From Utricularia gibba (Eukaryota; Streptophyta; Magnoliopsida; Lamiales; Lentibulariaceae), in contig NEEC01000067.1 of assembly GCA_002189035.1 (NCBI GenBank), forward strand, positions 1-35,010: a stretch of 35,010 nt of DNA, written 5' to 3'. How positions within the stretch are numbered: the stretch's first letter is position 1; the number at the start of each line of letters is the position of its first letter. Shown one piece after another: positions 9,219-20,992 of this stretch. The notes below the pieces were generated by a model that worked only from the letters and a program-made list of their open reading frames with translations, did not search any database and was not told where the DNA came from. The position numbers and the translations under genes were made by a program.

Positions 9219-9326
9219 TAATAAAATTAAAAACTAAGAAACTTTCACATGTAGTATATGCTTTAATAACTAACGTATTTACATTATTTATATTTTAATA
9301 AACATATATCACATGATTATAAAAAT

Positions 9327-11660
9327 ATTTTTTTTGTCATTGTAGAAAGCTCATCACGCCACGCACACCACCCTGGAGAGGTTTCAACAGCTGTTATGAA
9401 CTCACAACCCCTTGCTCAGCAGATTCAGTAAAATTCTCTAACACTTGGGCTTCCAACGGATCATATCCCATATTCATTCATACGAAATTGTGCAAGAATA
9501 ATGTGACTTTGAGTTTGAACTAGATAGTAGGACGCTGATCGAAGAATGGCCCATCGAGTCTCTAAAATTGGCCGTCCTCGCTCAACAAATGTGGGGTGCA
9601 CGTGACATCCCAATTTCAACAAATGCATCATGATTTTCGTCGAGTGGGCCCATGAGCCCGTCCGAACCCGGGGCCCGGGCCAAGGGCCCCTCGAGAGCGC
9701 CCGCCTCAATACGAGGAGGTGTTCCTTCAAAAACCATATACGCGTCTCGTCACAACCCAACGTTAATAAATGCATCACTTTTTTTGGCGCGCTACTGCTG
9801 ACTTTGGGCCTGAGTTCGGCACGACCTCCGGCTCGATCAGGGTGCCCCCCGAGAGCTCCTCCTTAAGTATAAAGTGTGTTGTTGAAAAAAACGTGTGCGG
9901 TTCTCGTGACATCCTAACTTCAACAAATGCATCACGATTTTCGTCGAGTCGGACGGGACCGGGCTCCCGGGGCCCGGACGAGGCGCAGCGCCCGCTCCCC
10001 TCCCCCCCAAAACTAGAAGGTGTTCCATGGAAAACCATTTAGGCGGCTCGTGACAACCCAAAGTTAATAAATGCATCACTTTCTTTGCCGGGCTACAATG
10101 ACTTTACGCTCGAGCCTGGTACGACGTATGGGAAGATTCGAGTGCCCCCCGAGAGCGTCTCCACAAGTATAAAGCGTGTTGTTGAAAAAACCGTGTTGGG
10201 TGCACGTGACATCCTAATTTCAACAAATGTGTCACGATTTTCGCCGAGTGGGACCAGAGTGGGCTCATCAGCCAGACCGAACCCGGGGCCCAAGCCAAGG
10301 GCCCCTCGAGAGCGCCCCCCCACAAAACTAGATGGTGTTCCACGAAAAAAAATTAGGCGGCTCGTGATAACCCAACGCTAAGAAATGCATCCCTTTTTTC
10401 GCCGGGCTAAAACTGACTTTGGGCTCATGCCCGGCGCGACCCCCAGCCCGTGTGCATACGCAGCAGCACCACGAGGCCACATGGGCTTGGTTAATGCCCG
10501 CGTGCTCGAGCAGCAGCCACAAGGCCATACGGCCGTGGAAAAAAAGAAAAACAACCATAAAATACAATAAGCCAAAAATAAAAAATAAAATTGATAAACC
10601 CTTGGTTCGGTTCGGGCCCAATCAAAACCCGTAGGGTTTAACCCGTTCGGGTTGAACAGAAAGACAACCCCATGGGTCATGCAAACTGTAATACCCAGAA
10701 TTTCATCGGGTTGGGTCCGAACCTGAATGGATCCAACCCAGGCCCATCTCTAATCATAATCATATGATATAGGTTTATTAAATTATAAATAATTGAAATA
10801 CATTATTTATTAAACCGTAGGATAACTGTGAAAGCTTCTTTGACTTAATTATTACCATTTGATCCTCAGTTGTACTTTGGATGGAGTGTGTATTTTTACT
10901 TTAGTCAATTTAATTAGCATTCGATCCTTGGTTATGATTCAGATCATATTTGCTATTTTTTTACTTTAAATATTTTTATTATCATTCGATCCTTAAGTAT
11001 AATGCGGATCGAGCGCGTATTTTTTATTTTAATATTTTTTATTAGCATTCGAACGTTAGGTATGCTGCGGATCGAGCGTATATTTTTCACTCTCATATTT
11101 TTATTAGCCTTAGATCCTTAGGTATACTTTGGATCGAGTGCATATTCATTTATTTTAAATCTTAATTAGCGTTCCACCGTTAGGAGCAATTTAGAACGTG
11201 TATACATTACAATGCCATGCCACACGGGCGTGGTTTACGCACAACCCACGCCCGTGTGCCCTTGCAATGTAAACACGCTCCACATTGCTCCTAAGGATCG
11301 AGCGTTAACACAAGTTTCAAGTAAACCATCTCCACTCGATCCGAATCATGTCTAAAGACCGAAAGCCAATAAAAATATTAAAATAAAAAATATACGCTCG
11401 ATCCGCATCATATCTTAGAATCGAATGCAAATAGAATCGTTCAAATAAAAAATATACACTCGATTGGAATCTTAACCAAGGATCGAATGCTAATTAAAAT
11501 GATTAAAATAAAAATGCACACTCCATCCAAAGTATAACTAAGGGTCGAATGCTAATAAAATTAAAAACTAAGAAACTTTCACATGTAGTATATGCTTTAA
11601 TAACTAACGTATTTACATTATTTATATTTTAATAAACATATATCACATGATTATAAAAAT
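9327..11660 (+). repeat. Monomer copy 5 (2,334 bp)
   Basis: The Harbinger relic lies at about 9338-9586 and the inverted repeat at 10756-11654. One C is missing after the A7 run near 9892 (acgtgtgcgg instead of accgtgtgcgg). The tracts are otherwise C4-T-C7 and C7. Confidence 0.95.
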
Positions 11661-13995
11661 ATTTTTTTTGTCATTGTAGAAAGCTCATCACGCCACGCAC
11701 ACCACCCTGGAGAGGTTTCAACAGCTGTTATGAACTCACAACCCCTTGCTCAGCAGATTCAGTAAAATTCTCTAACACTTGGGCTTCCAACGGATCATAT
11801 CCCATATTCATTCATACGAAATTGTGCAAGAATAATGTGACTTTGAGTTTGAACTAGATAGTAGGACGCTGATCGAAGAATGGCCCATCGAGTCTCTAAA
11901 ATTGGCCGTCCTCGCTCAACAAATGTGGGGTGCACGTGACATCCCAATTTCAACAAATGCATCATGATTTTCGTCGAGTGGGCCCATGAGCCCGTCCGAA
12001 CCCGGGGCCCGGGCCAAGGGCCCCTCGAGAGCGCCCGCCTCAATACGAGGAGGTGTTCCTTCAAAAACCATATACGCGTCTCGTCACAACCCAACGTTAA
12101 TAAATGCATCACTTTTTTTGGCGCGCTACTGCTGACTTTGGGCCTGAGTTCGGCACGACCTCCGGCCGATCAGGGTGCCCCCCCGAGAGCTCCTCCTTAA
12201 GTATAAAGTGTGTTGTTGAAAAAAACCGTGTGCGGTTCTCGTGACATCCTAACTTCAACAAATGCATCACGATTTTCGTCGAGTCGGACGGGACCGGGCT
12301 CCCGGGGCCCGGACGAGGCGCAGCGCCCGCTCCCCTCCCCCCCAAAACTAGAAGGTGTTCCATGGAAAACCATTTAGGCGGCTCGTGACAACCCAAAGTT
12401 AATAAATGCATCACTTTCTTTGCCGGGCTACAATGACTTTACGCTCGAGCCTGGTACGACGTATGGGAAGATTCGAGTGCCCCCCGAGAGCGTCTCCACA
12501 AGTATAAAGCGTGTTGTTGAAAAAACCGTGTTGGGTGCACGTGACATCCTAATTTCAACAAATGTGTCACGATTTTCGCCGAGTGGGACCAGAGTGGGCT
12601 CATCAGCCAGACCGAACCCGGGGCCCAAGCCAAGGGCCCCTCGAGAGCGCCCCCCCACAAAACTAGATGGTGTTCCACGAAAAAAAATTAGGCGGCTCGT
12701 GATAACCCAACGCTAAGAAATGCATCCCTTTTTTCGCCGGGCTAAAACTGACTTTGGGCTCATGCCCGGCGCGACCCCCAGCCCGTGTGCATACGCAGCA
12801 GCACCACGAGGCCACATGGGCTTGGTTAATGCCCGCGTGCTCGAGCAGCAGCCACAAGGCCATACGGCCGTGGAAAAAAAGAAAAACAACCATAAAATAC
12901 AATAAGCCAAAAATAAAAAATAAAATTGATAAACCCTTGGTTCGGTTCGGGCCCAATCAAAACCCGTAGGGTTTAACCCGTTCGGGTTGAACAGAAAGAC
13001 AACCCCATGGGTCATGCAAACTGTAATACCCAGAATTTCATCGGGTTGGGTCCGAACCTGAATGGATCCAACCCAGGCCCATCTCTAATCATAATCATAT
13101 GATATAGGTTTATTAAATTATAAATAATTGAAATACATTATTTATTAAACCGTAGGATAACTGTGAAAGCTTCTTTGACTTAATTATTACCATTTGATCC
13201 TCAGTTGTACTTTGGATGGAGTGTGTATTTTTACTTTAGTCAATTTAATTAGCATTCGATCCTTGGTTATGATTCAGATCATATTTGCTATTTTTTTACT
13301 TTAAATATTTTTATTATCATTCGATCCTTAAGTATAATGCGGATCGAGCGCGTATTTTTTATTTTAATATTTTTTATTAGCATTCGAACGTTAGGTATGC
13401 TGCGGATCGAGCGTATATTTTTCACTCTCATATTTTTATTAGCCTTAGATCCTTAGGTATACTTTGGATCGAGTGCATATTCATTTATTTTAAATCTTAA
13501 TTAGCGTTCCACCGTTAGGAGCAATTTAGAACGTGTATACATTACAATGCCATGCCACACGGGCGTGGTTTACGCACAACCCACGCCCGTGTGCCCTTGC
13601 AATGTAAACACGCTCCACATTGCTCCTAAGGATCGAGCGTTAACACAAGTTTCAAGTAAACCATCTCCACTCGATCCGAATCATGTCTAAAGACCGAAAG
13701 CCAATAAAAATATTAAAATAAAAAATATACGCTCGATCCGCATCATATCTTAGAATCGAATGCAAATAGAATCGTTCAAATAAAAAATATACACTCGATT
13801 GGAATCTTAACCAAGGATCGAATGCTAATTAAAATGATTAAAATAAAAATGCACACTCCATCCAAAGTATAACTAAGGGTCGAATGCTAATAAAATTAAA
13901 AACTAAGAAACTTTCACATGTAGTATATGCTTTAATAACTAACGTATTTACATTATTTATATTTTAATAAACATATATCACATGATTATAAAAAT
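11661..13995 (+). repeat. Monomer copy 6 (2,335 bp)
   Basis: The Harbinger relic lies at about 11672-11920 and the inverted repeat at 13091-13989. A T is missing near 12166 (ccggccgatc where others read ccggctcgatc), and the C-run just after it has seven C instead of six. Confidence 0.95.
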
Positions 13996-16329
13996 ATTTT
14001 TTTTGTCATTGTAGAAAGCTCATCACGCCACGCACACCACCCTGGAGAGGTTTCAACAGCTGTTATGAACTCACAACCCCTTGCTCAGCAGATTCAGTAA
14101 AATTCTCTAACACTTGGGCTTCCAACGGATCATATCCCATATTCATTCATACGAAATTGTGCAAGAATAATGTGACTTTGAGTTTGAACTAGATAGTAGG
14201 ACGCTGATCGAAGAATGGCCCATCGAGTCTCTAAAATTGGCCGTCCTCGCTCAACAAATGTGGGGTGCACGTGACATCCCAATTTCAACAAATGCATCAT
14301 GATTTTCGTCGAGTGGGCCCATGAGCCCGTCCGAACCCGGGGCCCGGGCCAAGGGCCCCTCGAGAGCGCCCGCCTCAATACGAGGAGGTGTTCCTTCAAA
14401 AACCATATACGCGTCTCGTCACAACCCAACGTTAATAAATGCATCACTTTTTTTGGCGCGCTACTGCTGACTTTGGGCCTGAGTTCGGCACGACCTCCGG
14501 CCCGATCAGGGTGCCCCCCGAGAGCTCCTCCTTAAGTATAAAGTGTGTTGTTGAAAAAAACCGGTGTGCGGTTCTCGTGACATCCTAACTTCAACAAATG
14601 CATCACGATTTTCGTCGAGTCGGACGGGACCGGGCTCCCGGGGCCCGGACGAGGCGCAGCGCCCGCTCCCCTCCCCCCAAAACTAGAAGGTGTTCCATGG
14701 AAAACCATTTAGGCGGCTCGTGACAACCCAAAGTTAATAAATGCATCACTTTCTTTGCCGGGCTACAATGACTTTACGCTCGAGCCTGGTACGACGTATG
14801 GGAAGATTCGAGTGCCCCCCGAGAGCGTCTCCACAAGTATAAAGCGTGTTGTTGAAAAAACCGTGTTGGGTGCACGTGACATCCTAATTTCAACAAATGT
14901 GTCACGATTTTCGCCGAGTGGGACCAGAGTGGGCTCATCAGCCAGACCGAACCCGGGGCCCAAGCCAAGGGCCCCTCGAGAGCGCCCCCCACAAAACTAG
15001 ATGGTGTTCCACGAAAAAAAATTAGGCGGCTCGTGATAACCCAACGCTAAGAAATGCATCCCTTTTTTCGCCGGGCTAAAACTGACTTTGGGCTCATGCC
15101 CGGCGCGACCCCCAGCCCGTGTGCATACGCAGCAGCACCACGAGGCCACATGGGCTTGGTTAATGCCCGCGTGCTCGAGCAGCAGCCACAAGGCCATACG
15201 GCCGTGGAAAAAAAGAAAAACAACCATAAAATACAATAAGCCAAAAATAAAAAATAAAATTGATAAACCCTTGGTTCGGTTCGGGCCCAATCAAAACCCG
15301 TAGGGTTTAACCCGTTCGGGTTGAACAGAAAGACAACCCCATGGGTCATGCAAACTGTAATACCCAGAATTTCATCGGGTTGGGTCCGAACCTGAATGGA
15401 TCCAACCCAGGCCCATCTCTAATCATAATCATATGATATAGGTTTATTAAATTATAAATAATTGAAATACATTATTTATTAAACCGTAGGATAACTGTGA
15501 AAGCTTCTTTGACTTAATTATTACCATTTGATCCTCAGTTGTACTTTGGATGGAGTGTGTATTTTTACTTTAGTCAATTTAATTAGCATTCGATCCTTGG
15601 TTATGATTCAGATCATATTTGCTATTTTTTTACTTTAAATATTTTTATTATCATTCGATCCTTAAGTATAATGCGGATCGAGCGCGTATTTTTTATTTTA
15701 ATATTTTTTATTAGCATTCGAACGTTAGGTATGCTGCGGATCGAGCGTATATTTTTCACTCTCATATTTTTATTAGCCTTAGATCCTTAGGTATACTTTG
15801 GATCGAGTGCATATTCATTTATTTTAAATCTTAATTAGCGTTCCACCGTTAGGAGCAATTTAGAACGTGTATACATTACAATGCCATGCCACACGGGCGT
15901 GGTTTACGCACAACCCACGCCCGTGTGCCCTTGCAATGTAAACACGCTCCACATTGCTCCTAAGGATCGAGCGTTAACACAAGTTTCAAGTAAACCATCT
16001 CCACTCGATCCGAATCATGTCTAAAGACCGAAAGCCAATAAAAATATTAAAATAAAAAATATACGCTCGATCCGCATCATATCTTAGAATCGAATGCAAA
16101 TAGAATCGTTCAAATAAAAAATATACACTCGATTGGAATCTTAACCAAGGATCGAATGCTAATTAAAATGATTAAAATAAAAATGCACACTCCATCCAAA
16201 GTATAACTAAGGGTCGAATGCTAATAAAATTAAAAACTAAGAAACTTTCACATGTAGTATATGCTTTAATAACTAACGTATTTACATTATTTATATTTTA
16301 ATAAACATATATCACATGATTATAAAAAT
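13996..16329 (+). repeat. Monomer copy 7 (2,334 bp)
   Basis: The Harbinger relic lies at about 14007-14255 and the inverted repeat at 15425-16323. It has a T-to-C substitution at 14502 and an extra G near 14563 (ccggtgtgcgg). The change at 14502 is close to the site where copy 6 has lost a base. Confidence 0.95.
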
Positions 16330-18658
16330 ATTTTTTTTGTCATTGTAGAAAGCTCATCACGCCACGCACACCACCCTGGAGAGGTTTCAACAGCTGTTAT
16401 GAACTCACAACCCCTTGCTCAGCAGATTCAGTAAAATTCTCTAACACTTGGGCTTCCAACGGATCATATCCCATATTCATTCATACGAAATTGTGCAAGA
16501 ATAATGTGACTTTGAGTTTGAACTAGATAGTAGGACGCTGATCGAAGAATGGCCCATCGAGTCTCTAAAATTGGCCGTCCTCGCTCAACAAATGTGGGGT
16601 GCACGTGACATCCCAATTTCAACAAATGCATCATGATTTTCGTCGAGTGGGCCCATGAGCCCGTCCGAACCCGGGGCCCGGGCCAAGGGCCCCTCGAGAG
16701 CGCCCGCCTCAATACGAGGAGGTGTTCCTTCAAAAACCATATACGCGTCTCGTCACAACCCAACGTTAATAAATGCATCACTTTTTTTGGCGCGCTACTG
16801 CTGACTTTGGGCCTGAGTTCGGCACGACCTCCGGCTCGATCAGGGTGCCCCCGAGAGCTCCTCCTTAAGTATAAAGTGTGTTGTTGAAAAAAACCGTGTG
16901 CGGTTCTCGTGACATCCTAACTTCAACAAATGCATCACGATTTTCGTCGAGTCGGACGGGACCGGGCTCCCGGGGCCCGGACGAGGCGCAGCGCCCGCTC
17001 CCTCCCCCCAAAACTAGAAGGTGTTCCATGGAAAACCATTTAGGCGGCTCGTGACAACCCAAAGTTAATAAATGCATCACTTTCTTTGCCGGGCTACAAT
17101 GACTTTACGCTCGAGCCTGGTACGACGTATGGGAAGATTCGAGTGCCCCCCGAGAGCGTCTCCACAAGTATAAAGCGTGTTGTTGAAAAAACCGTGTTGG
17201 GTGCACGTGACATCCTAATTTCAACAAATGTGTCACGATTTTCGCCGAGTGGGACCAGAGTGGGCTCATCAGCCAGACCGAACCCGGGGCCCAAGCCAAG
17301 GGCCCCTCGAGAGCGCCCCCCACAAAACTAGATGGTGTTCCACGAAAAAAAATTAGGCGGCTCGTGATAACCCAACGCTAAGAAATGCATCCCTTTTTTC
17401 GCCGGGCTAAAACTGACTTTGGGCTCATGCCCGGCGCGACCCCCAGCCCGTGTGCATACGCAGCAGCACCACGAGGCCACATGGGCTTGGTTAATGCCCG
17501 CGTGCTCGAGCAGCAGCCACAAGGCCATACGGCCGTGGAAAAAAAAAAACAACCATAAAATACAATAAGCCAAAAATAAAAAATAAAATTGATAAACCCT
17601 TGGTTCGGTTCGGGCCCAATCAAAACCCGTAGGGTTTAACCCGTTCGGGTTGAACAGAAAGACAACCCCATGGGTCATGCAAACTGTAATACCCAGAATT
17701 TCATCGGGTTGGGTCCGAACCTGAATGGATCCAACCCAGGCCCATCTCTAATCATAATCATATGATATAGGTTTATTAAATTATAAATAATTGAAATACA
17801 TTATTTATTAAACCGTAGGATAACTGTGAAAGCTTCTTTGACTTAATTATTACCATTTGATCCTCAGTTGTACTTTGGATGGAGTGTGTATTTTTACTTT
17901 AGTCAATTTAATTAGCATTCGATCCTTGGTTATGATTCAGATCATATTTGCTATTTTTTTACTTTAAATATTTTTATTATCATTCGATCCTTAAGTATAA
18001 TGCGGATCGAGCGCGTATTTTTTATTTTAATATTTTTTATTAGCATTCGAACGTTAGGTATGCTGCGGATCGAGCGTATATTTTTCACTCTCATATTTTT
18101 ATTAGCCTTAGATCCTTAGGTATACTTTGGATCGAGTGCATATTCATTTATTTTAAATCTTAATTAGCGTTCCACCGTTAGGAGCAATTTAGAACGTGTA
18201 TACATTACAATGCCATGCCACACGGGCGTGGTTTACGCACAACCCACGCCCGTGTGCCCTTGCAATGTAAACACGCTCCACATTGCTCCTAAGGATCGAG
18301 CGTTAACACAAGTTTCAAGTAAACCATCTCCACTCGATCCGAATCATGTCTAAAGACCGAAAGCCAATAAAAATATTAAAATAAAAAATATACGCTCGAT
18401 CCGCATCATATCTTAGAATCGAATGCAAATAGAATCGTTCAAATAAAAAATATACACTCGATTGGAATCTTAACCAAGGATCGAATGCTAATTAAAATGA
18501 TTAAAATAAAAATGCACACTCCATCCAAAGTATAACTAAGGGTCGAATGCTAATAAAATTAAAAACTAAGAAACTTTCACATGTAGTATATGCTTTAATA
18601 ACTAACGTATTTACATTATTTATATTTTAATAAACATATATCACATGATTATAAAAAT
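16330..18658 (+). repeat. Monomer copy 8 (2,329 bp, shortest interior copy)
   Basis: The Harbinger relic lies at about 16341-16589 and the inverted repeat at 17754-18652. The C-run near 16850 has five C instead of six, the long C-tract is C3-T-C6, and the A7-G-A5 tract near 17539-17549 is an unbroken A11. All of its length deficit is in homopolymers. Confidence 0.95.
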
Positions 18659-20992
18659 ATTTTTTTTGTCATTGTAGAAAGCTCATCACGCCACGCACAC
18701 CACCCTGGAGAGGTTTCAACAGCTGTTATGAACTCACAACCCCTTGCTCAGCAGATTCAGTAAAATTCTCTAACACTTGGGCTTCCAACGGATCATATCC
18801 CATATTCATTCATACGAAATTGTGCAAGAATAATGTGACTTTGAGTTTGAACTAGATAGTAGGACGCTGATCGAAGAATGGCCCATCGAGTCTCTAAAAT
18901 TGGCCGTCCTCGCTCAACAAATGTGGGGTGCACGTGACATCCCAATTTCAACAAATGCATCATGATTTTCGTCGAGTGGGCCCATGAGCCCGTCCGAACC
19001 CGGGGCCCGGGCCAAGGGCCCCTCGAGAGCGCCCGCCTCAATACGAGGAGGTGTTCCTTCAAAAACCATATACGCGTCTCGTCACAACCCAACGTTAATA
19101 AATGCATCACTTTTTTTGGCGCGCTACTGCTGACTTTGGGCCTGAGTTCGGCACGACCTCCGGCTCGATCAGGGTGCCCCCCGAGAGCTCCTCCTTAAGT
19201 ATAAAGTGTGTTGTTGAAAAAAACCGTGTGCGGTTCTCGTGACATCCTAACTTCAACAAATGCATCACGATTTTCGTCGAGTCGGACGGGACCGGGCTCC
19301 CGGGGCCCGGACGAGGCGCAGCGCCCGCTCCCCTCCCCCCAAAACTAGAAGGTGTTCCATGGAAAACCATTTAGGCGGCTCGTGACAACCCAAAGTTAAT
19401 AAATGCATCACTTTCTTTGCCGGGCTACAATGACTTTACGCTCGAGCCTGGTACGACGTATGGGAAGATTCGAGTGCCCCCCGAGAGCGTCTCCACAAGT
19501 ATAAAGCGTGTTGTTGAAAAAACCGTGTTGGGTGCACGTGACATCCTAATTTCAACAAATGTGTCACGATTTTCGCCGAGTGGGACCAGAGTGGGCTCAT
19601 CAGCCAGACCGAACCCGGGGCCCAAGCCAAGGGCCCCTCGAGAGCGCCCCCCCACAAAACTAGATGGTGTTCCACGAAAAAAAATTAGGCGGCTCGTGAT
19701 AACCCAACGCTAAGAAATGCATCCCTTTTTTCGCCGGGCTAAAACTGACTTTGGGCTCATGCCCGGCGCGACCCCCAGCCCGTGTGCATACGCAGCAGCA
19801 CCACGAGGCCACATGGGCTTGGTTAATGCCCGCGTGCTCGAGCAGCAGCCACAAGGCCATACGGCCGTGGAAAAAAAGAAAAACAACCATAAAATACAAT
19901 AAGCCAAAAATAAAAAATAAAATTGATAAACCCTTGGTTCGGTTCGGGCCCAATCAAAACCCGTAGGGTTTAACCCGTTCGGGTTGAACAGAAAGACAAC
20001 CCCATGGGTCATGCAAACTGTAATACCCAGAATTTCATCGGGTTGGGTCCGAACCTGAATGGATCCAACCCAGGCCCATCTCTAATCATAATCATATGAT
20101 ATAGGTTTATTAAATTATAAATAATTGAAATACATTATTTATTAAACCGTAGGATAACTGTGAAAGCTTCTTTGACTTAATTATTACCATTTGATCCTCA
20201 GTTGTACTTTGGATGGAGTGTGTATTTTTACTTTAGTCAATTTAATTAGCATTCGATCCTTGGTTATGATTCAGATCATATTTGCTATTTTTTTACTTTA
20301 AATATTTTTATTATCATTCGATCCTTAAGTATAATGCGGATCGAGCGCGTATTTTTTATTTTAATATTTTTTATTAGCATTCGAACGTTAGGTATGCTGC
20401 GGATCGAGCGTATATTTTTCACTCTCATATTTTTATTAGCCTTAGATCCTTAGGTATACTTTGGATCGAGTGCATATTCATTTATTTTAAATCTTAATTA
20501 GCGTTCCACCGTTAGGAGCAATTTAGAACGTGTATACATTACAATGCCATGCCACACGGGCGTGGTTTACGCACAACCCACGCCCGTGTGCCCTTGCAAT
20601 GTAAACACGCTCCACATTGCTCCTAAGGATCGAGCGTTAACACAAGTTTCAAGTAAACCATCTCCACTCGATCCGAATCATGTCTAAAGACCGAAAGCCA
20701 ATAAAAATATTAAAATAAAAAATATACGCTCGATCCGCATCATATCTTAGAATCGAATGCAAATAGAATCGTTCAAATAAAAAATATACACTCGATTGGA
20801 ATCTTAACCAAGGATCGAATGCTAATTAAAATGATTAAAATAAAAATGCACACTCCATCCAAAGTATAACTAAGGGTCGAATGCTAATAAAATTAAAAAC
20901 TAAGAAACTTTCACATGTAGTATATGCTTTAATAACTAACGTATTTACATTATTTATATTTTAATAAACATATATCACATGATTATAAAAAT
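18659..20992 (+). repeat. Monomer copy 9 (2,334 bp, reference-like)
   Basis: The Harbinger relic lies at about 18670-18918 and the inverted repeat at 20088-20986. The tracts are C4-T-C6 and C7. No private substitution was seen. Confidence 0.95.

Larger units (their letters stand above)
8422..9320 (+). mobile_element. Foldback-type long inverted repeat with 62-bp arm subrepeats
   Basis: The left terminus ataatcatatgatataggtt pairs with the complement of the right terminus, aaacatatatcacatgattat. Similarity continues inward to a central hairpin at 8887-8924. The outer 99-102 bp of each arm (8422-8520 and 9219-9320) is non-repeated. Inside it the left arm has six tandem subunits starting at 8521, 8583, 8648, 8711, 8773 and 8835. 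The right arm has five inverted ones whose matching motif ends at 8970, 9032, 9094, 9156 and 9218, exactly 62 bp apart. The subunit core is gcattcgatcctta(g)gtat…ggatcgagcgtat followed by AT-rich sequence. Long terminal inverted repeats made of short tandem repeats define Foldback elements (Drosophila FB, Arabidopsis FARE-like). There is no internal gene and no clear target-site duplication (left flank ctctaatc, right flank aaaaatat). Copies 2-14 show no length change across it. Confidence 0.75.
6993..9326 (+). repeat. Monomer copy 4 (2,334 bp; used here as the reference for internal modules)
   Basis: Modules in order: Harbinger relic about 7004-7252; six units of about 150 bp at 7268-8118; CAG/GGCC segment 8119-8202; A-rich stretch 8203-8269; hAT-like end 8270-8418; Foldback-type inverted repeat 8422-9320; then a 6-base AT junction into copy 5. 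Its C-tract is C3-T-C6 followed by five A. Single HindIII (8498) and BamHI sites per monomer were noted by eye. Confidence 0.95.

Noticed and set aside
6993-9326. LTR retrotransposon origin of the monomer
   Set aside because: I found no tRNA primer-binding site, polypurine tract, LTR pair or gag/pol remnant. GC-rich tandem repeats do occur in untranslated regions of some plant Ty3/gypsy elements, so this is not excluded for the 150-bp units alone.
8413-9330. Target-site duplication flanking the inverted repeat
   Set aside because: The flanks (ctctaatc and aaaaatat) do not match, and neither a TAA/TTA trinucleotide nor an 8-bp duplication is convincing.
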